From: Pseudomonadota bacterium
Lineage (GTDB): Bacteria; Pseudomonadota; Alphaproteobacteria; Caulobacterales; Caulobacteraceae
NCBI GenBank assembly: GCA_023433585.1
Contig: JAEZCL010000166.1
Span: 1 to 34,503, forward strand
Direction of reading: 5' to 3'
DNA: 34,503 bases
Part shown: positions 13,789 through 21,786 of the stretch, one piece after another
Numbering within the stretch: position 1 is the first letter of the stretch
How the letters are laid out: every line of letters starts with the position of its first letter
Made by a program: the position numbers and the translations under genes
Notes under the pieces: model-generated
The model's database searches: none
Told to the model about the DNA's origin: nothing
What the model saw: the letters and a program-made list of their open reading frames with translations, nothing else

Positions 13789-16104
13789 CTACGCCTTCTC
13801 CACGAACGTATCGATCACCTTCTTCTCGCCCGCTTTCTCGAATTCCACCACCAGCTTGTTGCCCTCGATGGCGCGGATGGCGCCATAGCCGAACTTCTGG
13901 TGGAAAACGCGCTCGCCCCTGGACCAGTCGGCCGAGGCCTTGGGGTCGGCGGTGGCGATCAGGCGGCCCTTGCCTTCGATGACGGCGTTTCGGGCCATGC
14001 GGTCGCGGGGCGTCTGGCCGGCGGTGAAGCTCTGGGCGCGTTTCCAGCCGGGACTGGAGTATCCCGCCCCGAACACCGGCGTGTCGTCCCAGCGCGACTT
14101 GGCCTCCTTCAGGCCCGGCCCGGCGCCGTAATATCCGGTGTCGCTTTCCGCTTGCACATGATCCATGGGCAGTTCGTCCACGAACCGGCTGGGCAACTGC
14201 GACGTCCAGCGGCCATAGACCAGCCGGTTGGCCACGAAGCTGACGCGCGCTTCCTCGCGCGCCCGCGTCACGCCGACGTAGGCCAGGCGGCGTTCCTCCT
14301 CCAGACCCTTCTCGCCCTTCTCGTCGATGCTGCGCTGGGACGGGAACACCCCTTCCTCCCAGCCGGGCAGGAACACCAGCGGGAACTCCAGCCCCTTGGC
14401 GGCGTGCAGGGTCATGATCTGGACGGCGTCATCGCCAGCGCCCCGGTCCAGGTCCATGACCAGCGAGACATGCTCCAGATAGGCGCCCAGATTGTCGAAC
14501 GCCTGCATCGCCTGGACCAGCTCCTTGAGGTTGTCCAATCGCGTCTGGCCGCTGGCCCGGTCGGCCCGCTGCATGTCGGTGTAGCCGCTCTCCTCCAGGA
14601 TCGTCTCGGTCAGCTCCCAGTGGGGCAGGGTCGCCGCCATGGCCCGCCAGCGGTCCAGATCGCGCACCAAGTTGGACAGGGCCGTGCGCGTGCGCGCCTG
14701 AAGCTCGTCCGACCCGATCAGGTCGCGCACCGCCGTCATGGCCGAGACGCCGCCCGCGCGCGCGATGGTCAGGATCTTCTGGACCGAGGTGTCGCCGATC
14801 CCCCGCTTGGGCACATTGACGATGCGCTCGAACGCCAGGTCGTCGTCCGGCGACTGGATCAGCCGCAGATAGGCGTGGGCGTCACGGATTTCCGCCCGCT
14901 CGAAGAAGCGCGGCCCGCCGACGACGGTGTAGGGGATGGCCAGCATGACGAAGCGCTCCTCGAACGCCCGCATCTGGAACGAGGCGCGCACCAGCACGGC
15001 CACATCGCGGTATTTTCGGCCTCCGCGCCGCCAGGTCTCGATCTCGTCGGCGATCAGGCGGCTTTCCGCCTCGCCGTCCCAGACCCCGCGCACCCGCACC
15101 TTCTCGCCGCCCTCGGCCTCGGTCCACAGGGTCTTGCCCAGGCGCCCCCGGTTGGCCGCGATCAGGCCCGACGCCGCGCCCAGGATGTGCGAGGTCGAGC
15201 GATAATTCCGCTCCAGCCGGATGACCTTCGCGCCCGGAAAATCCTTTTCGAAGCGCAGGATGTTGTCCACCTCCGCACCGCGCCATCCATAGATGGACTG
15301 GTCGTCGTCCCCGACACAGCAGACGTTGCCCGTGGACGACGACAGCAGGCGCAGCCACAGATACTGGGCCACGTTGGTGTCCTGATATTCGTCCACCAGG
15401 ATGTAGCGGAATCGGCGCCGATATTCTTCCGCCAGGTCCGGATTCCGACCCAGGATCGTCAGGTTGTGCAGCAGCAGGTCGCCGAAATCGCAGGCGTTCA
15501 GCGCGACCAGCCGCGCCTGGTAAGCGGCATAGAGCGTCTGCCCCTTCCCATTGGCGAAATCCTCGCCGGGCGGCAGCTTGTCCGGCGTCCAGCCCCGGTT
15601 CTTCCAGTGGTCGATCAGGCCCGCCAGCGACTTGGGCGTCCACCGCTTGGTGTCGATATTGGCGGCTTCCAGAAGCTGTTTCAGCAGCCGCTCCTGATCG
15701 TCCGTGTCCAGAATGGTGAAGCTGGACTTCAGTCCCACCAGCTCCGCATGGCGCCGCAGGATCTGGGCCGCCACGCTGTGAAACGTGCCCAGCCAGCGCA
15801 GGCCCTCGGCCGACGGCCCGATCAGGCCGGTGATCCGCTCGCGCATCTCGCGCGCGGCCTTGTTGGTGAAGGTGACGACCAGCAGCTCCCACGGCCGCGC
15901 CCGTCCGGTGGCCAGGATGTGCGCCAGCCGCGTGGTCAGCACCCGCGTCTTGCCCGTGCCGGCCCCCGCCAGCACCAGCACCGGCCCCTCGGTCGTCTCC
16001 ACCGCCAGCCGCTGTTCGGGGTTCAAGCCGGCCATGTAGTCGGCGCCCTCGGGCGGGCGAGGCCGGGCCAGATCGGAAATGCGGGGGGCGGGAAGGTCGG
16101 TCAC
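13789..16104 (-). CDS. uvrD: UvrD/PcrA-family ATP-dependent DNA helicase
   Basis: A 771-residue superfamily 1A 3'-5' helicase used in nucleotide excision repair, mismatch repair and removal of stalled complexes. Motifs: Q motif LNPEQRLAV, Walker A GAGTGKT (47-53), VDEYQDTN near 236, GDDDQSIYGWRGA, ERNYRST, the VQIMTLHAAKGLEF region and GVTRAREE. The C-terminal 45 residues (RVFHQKFGYGAIRAIEGNKL and onward) are the Tudor-like domain that contacts RNA polymerase in PcrA/UvrD. The symbol uvrD is used in the broad sense; pcrA would be equally fair. Its last codons are duplicated at 12944-12969. Confidence 0.94.
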   Translation of the reverse strand: MTDLPAPRISDLARPRPPEGADYMAGLNPEQRLAVETTEGPVLVLAGAGTGKTRVLTTRLAHILATGRARPWELLVVTFTNKAAREMRERITGLIGPSAEGLRWLGTFHSVAAQILRRHAELVGLKSSFTILDTDDQERLLKQLLEAANIDTKRWTPKSLAGLIDHWKNRGWTPDKLPPGEDFANGKGQTLYAAYQARLVALNACDFGDLLLHNLTILGRNPDLAEEYRRRFRYILVDEYQDTNVAQYLWLRLLSSSTGNVCCVGDDDQSIYGWRGAEVDNILRFEKDFPGAKVIRLERNYRSTSHILGAASGLIAANRGRLGKTLWTEAEGGEKVRVRGVWDGEAESRLIADEIETWRRGGRKYRDVAVLVRASFQMRAFEERFVMLAIPYTVVGGPRFFERAEIRDAHAYLRLIQSPDDDLAFERIVNVPKRGIGDTSVQKILTIARAGGVSAMTAVRDLIGSDELQARTRTALSNLVRDLDRWRAMAATLPHWELTETILEESGYTDMQRADRASGQTRLDNLKELVQAMQAFDNLGAYLEHVSLVMDLDRGAGDDAVQIMTLHAAKGLEFPLVFLPGWEEGVFPSQRSIDEKGEKGLEEERRLAYVGVTRAREEARVSFVANRLVYGRWTSQLPSRFVDELPMDHVQAESDTGYYGAGPGLKEAKSRWDDTPVFGAGYSSPGWKRAQSFTAGQTPRDRMARNAVIEGKGRLIATADPKASADWSRGERVFHQKFGYGAIRAIEGNKLVVEFEKAGEKKVIDTFVEKA

Positions 16105-16242
16105 AGGAACAGGCGGTCAGAACTCGGATTCGCGGGGTGAGAACATAAGTAGCACGCGCCCGCCCGCCAATGCGACCGCCGGAACCGCCAGGCTTCACCG
16201 CCGTTCCCGCATCATCGCTTTTTCAAATGAGAGGATGATGCG

Positions 16243-16428
16243 ATGGCCGAAGAAGGAAGAGGGGGCGGCAACGCCGGTCTGGCGTTCATCGTCGGCGGCC
16301 TGGTGGTGGTCGTCATCATCATCGGCTGGTTCCTGTTCGCGGGCGGCGGCCCGGTCGAGGCCCCTGCCGGCGAGGTGGATGTTGACGTCAGCCTGCCCGA
16401 AGCGCCTGCGGCGCCCGGCGGTGAGTGA
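16243..16428 (+). CDS. Small single-pass membrane protein, paralogue 1
   Basis: A 61-residue protein with a short Gly-rich cytosolic start, one strong transmembrane helix (AFIVGGLVVVVIIIGWFLFA) and an acidic tail VEAPAGEVDVDVSLPEAPAA. GAGAGG precedes the ATG. The next gene is a clear paralogue. The function is unknown. Confidence 0.75.
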   Translation: MAEEGRGGGNAGLAFIVGGLVVVVIIIGWFLFAGGGPVEAPAGEVDVDVSLPEAPAAPGGE

Positions 16429-16442
16429 ATGGAGCAAGACCC

Positions 16443-16763
16443 ATGACCGATCCCAACATCCCCAATCCGCCGCCGGAAGAGCCGCGCAACCAGACCACCG
16501 TGCACAACCACAATCCGCCTCCGCCGCCGCGCAAGTCGGGCGGAGGCGCCATGGCCTTCATCGTCGGCGGGCTGGTGGTCCTGGTGGCGATCATCGCCTG
16601 GGTTCTGTGGTCCGGCGGCGCCATGACGCCGACGCCCCAGGACGCGGACCTGGATGTGAATGTCGAACTGCCCGAACTGCCGGACATGCCCGAGCCGCCG
16701 GCCAATCCGCTGCCGGACGTCCCCGCGCCCGAGCCGGCGCCCGCGCCCAACGCTGCGGAATAG
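16443..16763 (+). CDS. Small single-pass membrane protein, paralogue 2
   Basis: A 106-residue protein with a Pro/Asn/His-rich start (TTVHNHNPPPPPRKSGGG), the helix AFIVGGLVVLVAIIAWVLW and a Pro-rich acidic tail with DADLDVNVELPELPDMPE. The helix and the DVxVxLPE motif match the upstream gene, so the two arose by tandem duplication. GGAG precedes the ATG at 16443. An out-of-family start at 16425 is less likely. Function unknown; the Pro-rich tail suggests a periplasmic extension. Confidence 0.78.
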   Translation: MTDPNIPNPPPEEPRNQTTVHNHNPPPPPRKSGGGAMAFIVGGLVVLVAIIAWVLWSGGAMTPTPQDADLDVNVELPELPDMPEPPANPLPDVPAPEPAPAPNAAE

Positions 16764-16766
16764 CCG

Positions 16767-17486
16767 TCAGCGCAGCTGATAGCTGATCGTCGTCACCACC
16801 CGCACCCGCTTGTTGGGGGTGGAGGATTCATCGCCGTCGCCCGCGTCGCGGGCCAGAATCTGGAACGAGCCCTGGGTCGCCTGCTTGATGGGCCCCAGGC
16901 GCGCGCCGGAATCCTCGGCGAACTGCTGGGCGCCGCTGCGGGCCGATGCGGTGGCCTCGGCGATCATCTCGGGCCGCACGTCGTTCAGCCCGGTGAAGAT
17001 GTAGGACGGCCCCTGGAAGTCCTGCAGCACCACCCCCTGGCGCACCAGTTCGTTCAGGGCGCGGCTGGTGGCCTGGACCTTCGCCACGTCATTGGTCCGC
17101 ACGCTGACGCTCTGGGCCAGGATGAAGCGCGCCCGGATGGTCTGGGGCGTGTACTCGCGCGACAGCAGGTCGGTGACCTCCAGCCGCCCCAGGCTGATCT
17201 CGTCCTCGGCGTATCCCTGGGCCGTCAGGAACGCGCCCACCGTGGCCAGGTTCGCGTCGATGCGCGACTGCACGTCGGACAGGCTGTCGCCCGAGGCGGT
17301 GAAGCGCAGCGGCATCACCGCGATGTCCGCCTGCACGTCCCGCTCGGCCAGCCCGCGCACCGTCACCACCCGGTCGCCGACCCGGGCGTTGACCACCCCG
17401 TTGCCGACCAGGGCGCCGCCCCCGATCAGCCCCAGGGCCAGAAGGCCGCCGACCACGGCGGCGGGGATCAGACGATTGTCGCTCAT
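16767..17486 (-). CDS. SIMPL domain-containing protein (DUF541)
   Basis: A 239-residue protein with an N-terminal membrane anchor or uncleaved signal (AAVVGGLLALGLIGGGALVG) and a SIMPL domain: VVTVRGLAERDVQADIAVMP, LEVTDLLSREYTP, AQSVSVRTNDVAKVQATSRA and ILARDAGDGDESS ending in VRVVTTISYQLR. Members are periplasmic or envelope proteins, some forming large oligomers (BP26-like), with unclear roles in stress. GGAG precedes the start. It converges on the membrane-protein pair with a 3-base gap. Confidence 0.9.
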   Translation of the reverse strand: MSDNRLIPAAVVGGLLALGLIGGGALVGNGVVNARVGDRVVTVRGLAERDVQADIAVMPLRFTASGDSLSDVQSRIDANLATVGAFLTAQGYAEDEISLGRLEVTDLLSREYTPQTIRARFILAQSVSVRTNDVAKVQATSRALNELVRQGVVLQDFQGPSYIFTGLNDVRPEMIAEATASARSGAQQFAEDSGARLGPIKQATQGSFQILARDAGDGDESSTPNKRVRVVTTISYQLR

Positions 17487-17538
17487 GGCAGGCTCCGTTG
17501 GCTGGGTTCGAACACCATGATCCCGTGGCGCGCGGGGT

Positions 17539-17769
17539 TCAATCCGGTGATGGAACAGAGTTCCGTGATCGCCACGCCAGCGCCGTCACCCGGCAGGCCG
17601 AGGCCAGGGGCCGCCGCCCCCGCTCCGCGTCGATGCGGGCCAGCAGCGCCGCGCCGGTCAGGCCGTCATGGGCCGCGATCTCGTCCAGCACCGCCCAGAA
17701 TTCCGGCTCCAGCGCCACCGAGGTGGCGTGACCGGCCAGCAGGACCGAGCGTTTGCGAAGCGTGGACAC
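17539..17769 (-). CDS. Ribbon-helix-helix domain protein
   Basis: A 76-residue protein beginning with a GTG directly after the stop of the YbaY-like gene. KRSVLLAGHATSVALEPEFW and the following helix LDEIAAHDGLTGAALLARID match the short RHH_4 type common in alphaproteobacteria, often near DUF4169 and fumC. It is expected to be a cytosolic DNA-binding dimer. The tail after LASACRV is less conserved in style. Confidence 0.75.
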   Translation of the reverse strand: MSTLRKRSVLLAGHATSVALEPEFWAVLDEIAAHDGLTGAALLARIDAERGRRPLASACRVTALAWRSRNSVPSPD

Positions 17770-18183
17770 CTAGCGGGCGCCCACCATCACGATGTCCACG
17801 CTCGTCGGCGCGCCGCGGGTGATGACCCCATGGTGCGTGTCCGTGGTGAAGCGCAGACGCCCGCCTTCGTCGCGGATTTCCGCCCGCACCGCATAGTTGT
17901 GGCTCGCCTGGATCACCGCCGGATCATAGGCCAGGGCGAAGGGATAGGGCGGCGCGCGCCCTTCCAGCGGCGTCACCTGTTCGGCCAGCACGCGGGCGGG
18001 CGCGTCGGCCAGGCTGACGTCCTCAAGCCGCACCGTCAGCACATGACCGGGCGGCAGCAGGATGCGCTCGCGGTATGTGGCCGTCCCGGTCACCTCGGCC
18101 CGTTCGGCGACGGGCGGCGTGGCGCAGGCGCCCAGGGCGACCGCGACGCCCGCAGGGGCCAGGATGATGGGGGAAACACGCAT
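17770..18183 (-). CDS. YbaY-family lipoprotein
   Basis: A 137-residue lipoprotein: signal RVSPIILAPAGVAVALG followed by lipobox LGAC, then one YbaY-like beta-domain with TGTATYRERILLPPGHVLTV and LEDVSLADAPARVLAEQ. The VRAEIRDEGGRLRFTTD strand near the end is typical. It is probably an outer-membrane-associated protein; the family is linked to envelope stability but poorly defined. It is divergent from the EamA transporter gene and abuts the RHH gene. Confidence 0.85.
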   Translation of the reverse strand: MRVSPIILAPAGVAVALGACATPPVAERAEVTGTATYRERILLPPGHVLTVRLEDVSLADAPARVLAEQVTPLEGRAPPYPFALAYDPAVIQASHNYAVRAEIRDEGGRLRFTTDTHHGVITRGAPTSVDIVMVGAR

Positions 18184-18320
18184 GACGGCTCTCCTTTTCG
18201 GAACATCCTAGCGCCAAACGGTCCTCGAAGCATTCCGGTTCAGGATATGATGGGACGGCGCCGCGCGCGGGTGATATCGGGAGCGTCCCCTCACGCCGCC
18301 CAGCCCGAAAGTCCGCCCTC

Positions 18321-19214
18321 TTGTCCCGTCCCGTCGCCGTCTTCTGCGTCCTGGTCTGCGCCCTGATCTGGGGCACCACCTGGTATGCGATCACCCTGCA
18401 GCTGGGCGTGGTGAATTCGGTGGCCTCGGTCACCTATCGCTTCGGCCTGGCGGCGGCGGTGATCTTCGCCGGATGCCTTGTGACCGGGCGCTCCCTGAAG
18501 ATGACGCGGCCCCAGCATCTGGCCCTGATGGGGCAGGGGCTGTTCGTCTTCACGGTCAGCTACGCCTTCGTCTACTGGTCCGAGGCGCGTGTGCCCTCGG
18601 CCGTGGTGGCGGTGATCTTCGCCGCCCTGGCGTTTCTCAATCTGATCCTCTTCCGCGTGGCGGCGGGCCAGAAGGCGGCGCCGCTGGCCTGGGCGGGGGC
18701 GGCGTTGGGCGTCGTCGGCGTGGGGGTGCTGTTCGCCTCGGAGCTGGCGCGCACGGGCATGGACCAGCGCGCGGTCATCGGCCTGGCCATGGCCCTGACG
18801 GCGGTCTGCGCCTCGACCGTGGGCAATTTCTTCGCCTGGCGGGCGCAGACGGCGGGCGCGCCGGTGATCCCCGCCACGGCCTGGGCCATGGCCTACGGGA
18901 CCGGGTTCCTGTTTCTGTTCGGCCTGGCCACCGGCGTGGAGTGGACGTTCGAGGCCACGCCGCGCTACGTCGGTTCGCTGCTTTACCTGTCCCTGTTCGG
19001 GTCGGTGGCGGCGTTCCTGCTCTATTTCACCCTGGCGCGGGCGCGTGGCTATGCGCTGGCGGCCTACATCTCGGCCCTGACGCCGCCGGTGGCCATGCTG
19101 GTCTCGGTGCTGTTCGAGGGCGCCCGTTTCGGCCCCGCCGCCTTCGCCGGCCTGGCCCTGGTGCTGGCCGGCCAGGTCCTCCTCATCAAGGCGCCCCGGG
19201 TGTCGGCGGCCTAA
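18321..19214 (+). CDS. EamA-family (DMT) transporter
   Basis: A 297-residue inner-membrane protein with ten hydrophobic helices in two EamA repeats. VCALIWGTTWYAIT in helix 1 and ASVTYRFGLAAAV in helix 2 are family hallmarks, and the second repeat ends with SALTPPVAMLVSVLFEG. The DMT superfamily exports amino acids and other metabolites; the substrate here cannot be predicted. The start is a TTG at 18321 giving MSRPVAVFC; no upstream ATG in frame fits. Its stop overlaps the convergent DUF4169 stop. Confidence 0.88.
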   Translation: MSRPVAVFCVLVCALIWGTTWYAITLQLGVVNSVASVTYRFGLAAAVIFAGCLVTGRSLKMTRPQHLALMGQGLFVFTVSYAFVYWSEARVPSAVVAVIFAALAFLNLILFRVAAGQKAAPLAWAGAALGVVGVGVLFASELARTGMDQRAVIGLAMALTAVCASTVGNFFAWRAQTAGAPVIPATAWAMAYGTGFLFLFGLATGVEWTFEATPRYVGSLLYLSLFGSVAAFLLYFTLARARGYALAAYISALTPPVAMLVSVLFEGARFGPAAFAGLALVLAGQVLLIKAPRVSAA

Positions 19215-19390
19215 TCCTCGCGTTTGGCGCCGTCCAGATCACGTTTCAGCCGCTCGGCCTCGATCCTGGCCGCCGCCTTCTGGGCCTTGGTGCGCCCGAA
19301 GGCGGCCCGGTTCGCGGCGGCCTTCGTCCTGCCCTCGGTCTTCGCCCGATCCTTGCGCGCCTTGTTCAGATTGATGATCTCGCCGCCCAT
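19211..19390 (-). CDS. DUF4169 family protein
   Basis: A 59-residue, strongly basic and Ala-rich protein. MGGEIINLNKARKDRAKTEG and the following AANRAAFGRTKAQKA are the DUF4169 signature. It is helical throughout and the function is unknown. In alphaproteobacteria it tends to lie near fumC, as it does here. It starts 5 bases after the ccdB stop on the same strand, so ccdA and ccdB seem to have been set between fumC and this gene. Its end overlaps the EamA stop by 3 bases. Confidence 0.85.
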   Translation of the reverse strand: MGGEIINLNKARKDRAKTEGRTKAAANRAAFGRTKAQKAAARIEAERLKRDLDGAKRED

Positions 19391-19395
19391 GTGCG

Positions 19396-19722
19396 TCAGA
19401 ACCCCGTGAACAGCCGATCCAGCGCCCGGCGGATGTCGTATTCGTGGTCGATCAGGGAGCCGACGACAGCGCCGACATCGCGCATTTCGATGTTCGCCAG
19501 CAAGGCCAGGTCAAGGACATAGTCCAAGCCGTCAATCGAAACGGGGACAGTCACCTGGCTCTCCGTCGAGGCCACGGCCGCGCGCAGCAGGGGCGCGACG
19601 ATCACCGTGTCCATGCCCGCCAGATAGTGGGACTGCAGAACACAGACATAGGGCGCGTCATCAGCCGTCGATGCGCCGGGATAGCGGCAGACGTCGAACT
19701 GACGCCTCACCAGCGCCGCCAC
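19396..19722 (-). CDS. ccdB: CcdB-family toxin
   Basis: A 108-residue toxin. RRQFDVCRYP, then PYVCVLQSHYL, VIVAPLLRA, VTVPVSIDGLDYVLDLALLANI and the final LDRLFTGF fit CcdB. CcdB of plasmid F poisons gyrase through its C-terminal Trp-Gly-Ile; here the equivalent end is Thr-Gly-Phe, so the contact residue Trp is absent and gyrase poisoning may be weak or differently specific. It overlaps the antitoxin gene by 16 bases. Confidence 0.88.
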   Translation of the reverse strand: MAALVRRQFDVCRYPGASTADDAPYVCVLQSHYLAGMDTVIVAPLLRAAVASTESQVTVPVSIDGLDYVLDLALLANIEMRDVGAVVGSLIDHEYDIRRALDRLFTGF

Positions 19723-19949
19723 TCCGCGCCGAAGGCGCCGTGCTTGCGCACGAATTCATTATGCACCCGGATCGCCTCGGCGTTCTCCTCGGCCCACCGT
19801 TTCGCCCGCGCTTCGGCGCCGGCGGGGTCCACCTTCTGCAGGTGCAGACGCAGGCTCCGCTCGTCCATGCCCTTGACGTCGATCCCCAGCCGCTCGGCCT
19901 GGGCCAGCAGTTCGGGGTCAATGCCGATGTTCAGGTCCACCTTGCCCAT
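19707..19949 (-). CDS. ccdA: CcdA-family antitoxin
   Basis: An 80-residue antitoxin. The N-terminal half (KVDLNIGIDPELLAQAERLG) is a ribbon-helix-helix DNA-binding region and the C-terminal helix (RAKRWAEENAEAIRVHNEFV, ending in FGAEWRRW) is the CcdB-binding tail. It lies 44 bases after fumC on the same strand and overlaps ccdB, so the module can be read from fumC or from its own promoter. Confidence 0.88.
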   Translation of the reverse strand: MGKVDLNIGIDPELLAQAERLGIDVKGMDERSLRLHLQKVDPAGAEARAKRWAEENAEAIRVHNEFVRKHGAFGAEWRRW

Positions 19950-19993
19950 GGGGCGAGCCTACGCCGAAACGCTGCGGCTCGCCAGAATGCGCC

Positions 19994-21397
19994 TTACTGC
20001 GGCGCGATCATCTTTTCCGGCCGCACCCATTCGTCGAATTCCTCGTTGGTCAGATAGCCGCCGCCGACGGCTTCCTCGCGCAGGGTGGTGCCGTTCTTGT
20101 GGGCCGTCTTGGCGATCTTGGCGCAGTTGTCGTAGCCCAGCCTGGCGTTCAGCGCGGTGACCAGCATCAGGCTGTTCTCCAGGCCCTTCTGGATGTTGTC
20201 GCGGCGCGGCTCGATGCCCACGACGCAGTTGTCTGTGAAGCTGACCGCCGCATCGGCCATCAGGCGCACCGACTGCAGGAAATTATAGGCCATCACCGGA
20301 TTGTAGACGTTCAACTCGAAATGGCCCTGGGATCCGGCGAAGCTGATCGCGGCGTTGTTGCCGAACACCTGCACGCAGACCTGGGTCAGGGCCTCGCACT
20401 GGGTCGGATTGACCTTGCCCGGCATGATCGAAGATCCCGGCTCGTTTTCCGGCAGCGACAGTTCGCCCAGGCCGGCGCGCGGGCCGCTGGCCAAAAAGCG
20501 GATGTCGTTGGCGATCTTGTAGAGGCTGGCGGCCACGGTGTTGATGGCCCCGTGGGTCATGACCATGGCGTCGTGGGCGGCCAGGGCCTCGAACTTGTTG
20601 GGCGCGGTGGTGAAGGGCAGGCCGGTGATCTGGGCGATCTTGTCGGCCACGCCTTCCGCAAAGCCGACCGGCGCGTTCAGCCCGGTGCCCACCGCCGTGC
20701 CGCCCTGGGCCAGCTGCATCAGGTCGGGCAGGGTTTGTTCAATCCGTTCAATGCCCTTTGTCACCTGCTGCACATAGGCGCTGAACTCCTGGCCCAGGGT
20801 CAGGGGCGTAGCGTCCTGGGTGTGGGTGCGGCCGATCTTGATGATGGTCGCCCACGCCTCGGCCTTGTCGTTCAGGGCGTTACGCAGCGTCTGCAGCGCC
20901 GGGATCAGCCGATGCACCACCTCCTCGGCGCAGGCCACGTGCATGGCCGTGGGATAGGTGTCGTTGGACGACTGGCTCATGTTGACGTGGTCGTTGGGGT
21001 GGACCGGTTTCTTCGACCCCATCTCGCCGCCCAGGATCTCGATGGCCCGGTTCGAGATCACCTCGTTGGCGTTCATGTTCGACTGGGTGCCCGAGCCGGT
21101 CTGCCACACCACCAGCGGGAAATGGTCGTTCAGCTTGCCCTCGATGACCTCGTCGGCGGCCTGGATGATGACCTTGCCCAGGTCCGCGTCCAGCTTGCCC
21201 AGCGCCATGTTGGTCTCGGCCGCCGCGCGCTTGACGATGCCCAGCGCCCGCACGACGGGCAGGGGCTGCTTCTCCCAGCCGATCCTGAAATTGCCCAGCG
21301 ACCGCTGCGCCTGGGCGCCCCAGTAACGGTCCGCCTGAACCTCGATGGGGCCGAAGGTGTCGGATTCGATGCGGGTGTCCGGGCGGGTCTTGGTCAT
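19994..21397 (-). CDS. fumC: Class II fumarate hydratase
   Basis: Converts fumarate to malate in the citric acid cycle; cytosolic homotetramer without an iron-sulfur cluster. The 467 residues contain TGSGTQSNMNANEVI, the HPNDHVNMSQSSND segment, GRTHTQDATPLTLGQE and the superfamily signature GSSIMPGKVNP near 320. Length and motifs are standard. It is divergent from the phd/vapC genes and followed on its strand by ccdAB and DUF4169. Confidence 0.96.
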   Translation of the reverse strand: MTKTRPDTRIESDTFGPIEVQADRYWGAQAQRSLGNFRIGWEKQPLPVVRALGIVKRAAAETNMALGKLDADLGKVIIQAADEVIEGKLNDHFPLVVWQTGSGTQSNMNANEVISNRAIEILGGEMGSKKPVHPNDHVNMSQSSNDTYPTAMHVACAEEVVHRLIPALQTLRNALNDKAEAWATIIKIGRTHTQDATPLTLGQEFSAYVQQVTKGIERIEQTLPDLMQLAQGGTAVGTGLNAPVGFAEGVADKIAQITGLPFTTAPNKFEALAAHDAMVMTHGAINTVAASLYKIANDIRFLASGPRAGLGELSLPENEPGSSIMPGKVNPTQCEALTQVCVQVFGNNAAISFAGSQGHFELNVYNPVMAYNFLQSVRLMADAAVSFTDNCVVGIEPRRDNIQKGLENSLMLVTALNARLGYDNCAKIAKTAHKNGTTLREEAVGGGYLTNEEFDEWVRPEKMIAPQ

Positions 21398-21502
21398 GAT
21401 GCACTCGTCGTCAGGCGTGGCGGGAAGGGTGGCGGCGGTGTAGCACGCGAACGGCGCCGGGCAAGGCGCAGGTGCTTTCGACCCGGCGCGATCCGTGGTA
21501 AT

Positions 21503-21522
21503 CTAGCCAACAATCTGGCTAG
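21503..21522 (+). promoter_or_regulatory. Palindromic operator overlapping the antitoxin ribosome site
   Basis: CTAGCCA and TGGCTAG form a perfect 7-base inverted repeat around a 6-base spacer. The right arm ends inside the AGGAGG ribosome site (21521-21526) of the antitoxin gene starting at 21532. This is where an antitoxin/toxin complex would be expected to bind for autoregulation; as RNA the arms could also hide the ribosome site. Confidence 0.65.
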
Positions 21523-21531
21523 GAGGTCGTC

Positions 21532-21786
21532 ATGGAAGTCGGTGTTTTCGAGGGGCGCAACCGCTTCTCGGCGTTGGTGGAGGCTGCGGAGCGCGGCGAG
21601 GAAACCGTCGTTCTGAAGCACGGCAAGCCCGTCGCTCGGCTTGTCCCCTATGATGACGCGGCCGATCTCGCCGCGCGTCGGCTCGCGGCGCTGAAGGCCG
21701 CGGACGATTTGAGGGCGACCTACAAGGGGCCCAGGCGAACCGCCGTCGACACCCGCGCGGATCGCGACGCCGGTCGAAAATATTGA
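21532..21786 (+). CDS. Phd/YefM-family antitoxin
   Basis: An 84-residue antitoxin: EVGVFEGRNRFSALVEAAER, then GEETVVLKHGKPVARLVPYD, the classic Phd/YefM N-terminal DNA-binding domain, with a helical basic tail that would occupy the PIN-domain active site. A strong AGGAGG lies 5 bases before the ATG. The stop overlaps the toxin TTG start by 4 bases (TTGA). Confidence 0.9.
   Translation: MEVGVFEGRNRFSALVEAAERGEETVVLKHGKPVARLVPYDDAADLAARRLAALKAADDLRATYKGPRRTAVDTRADRDAGRKY

Noticed and set aside
13900..16140. 746-residue open frame opposite uvrD
   Set aside because: Antisense shadow of the helicase with low-complexity composition; the other strand carries all helicase motifs.
20099..21616. 505-residue open frame opposite fumC
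   Set aside because: Antisense of a fully conserved fumarase.
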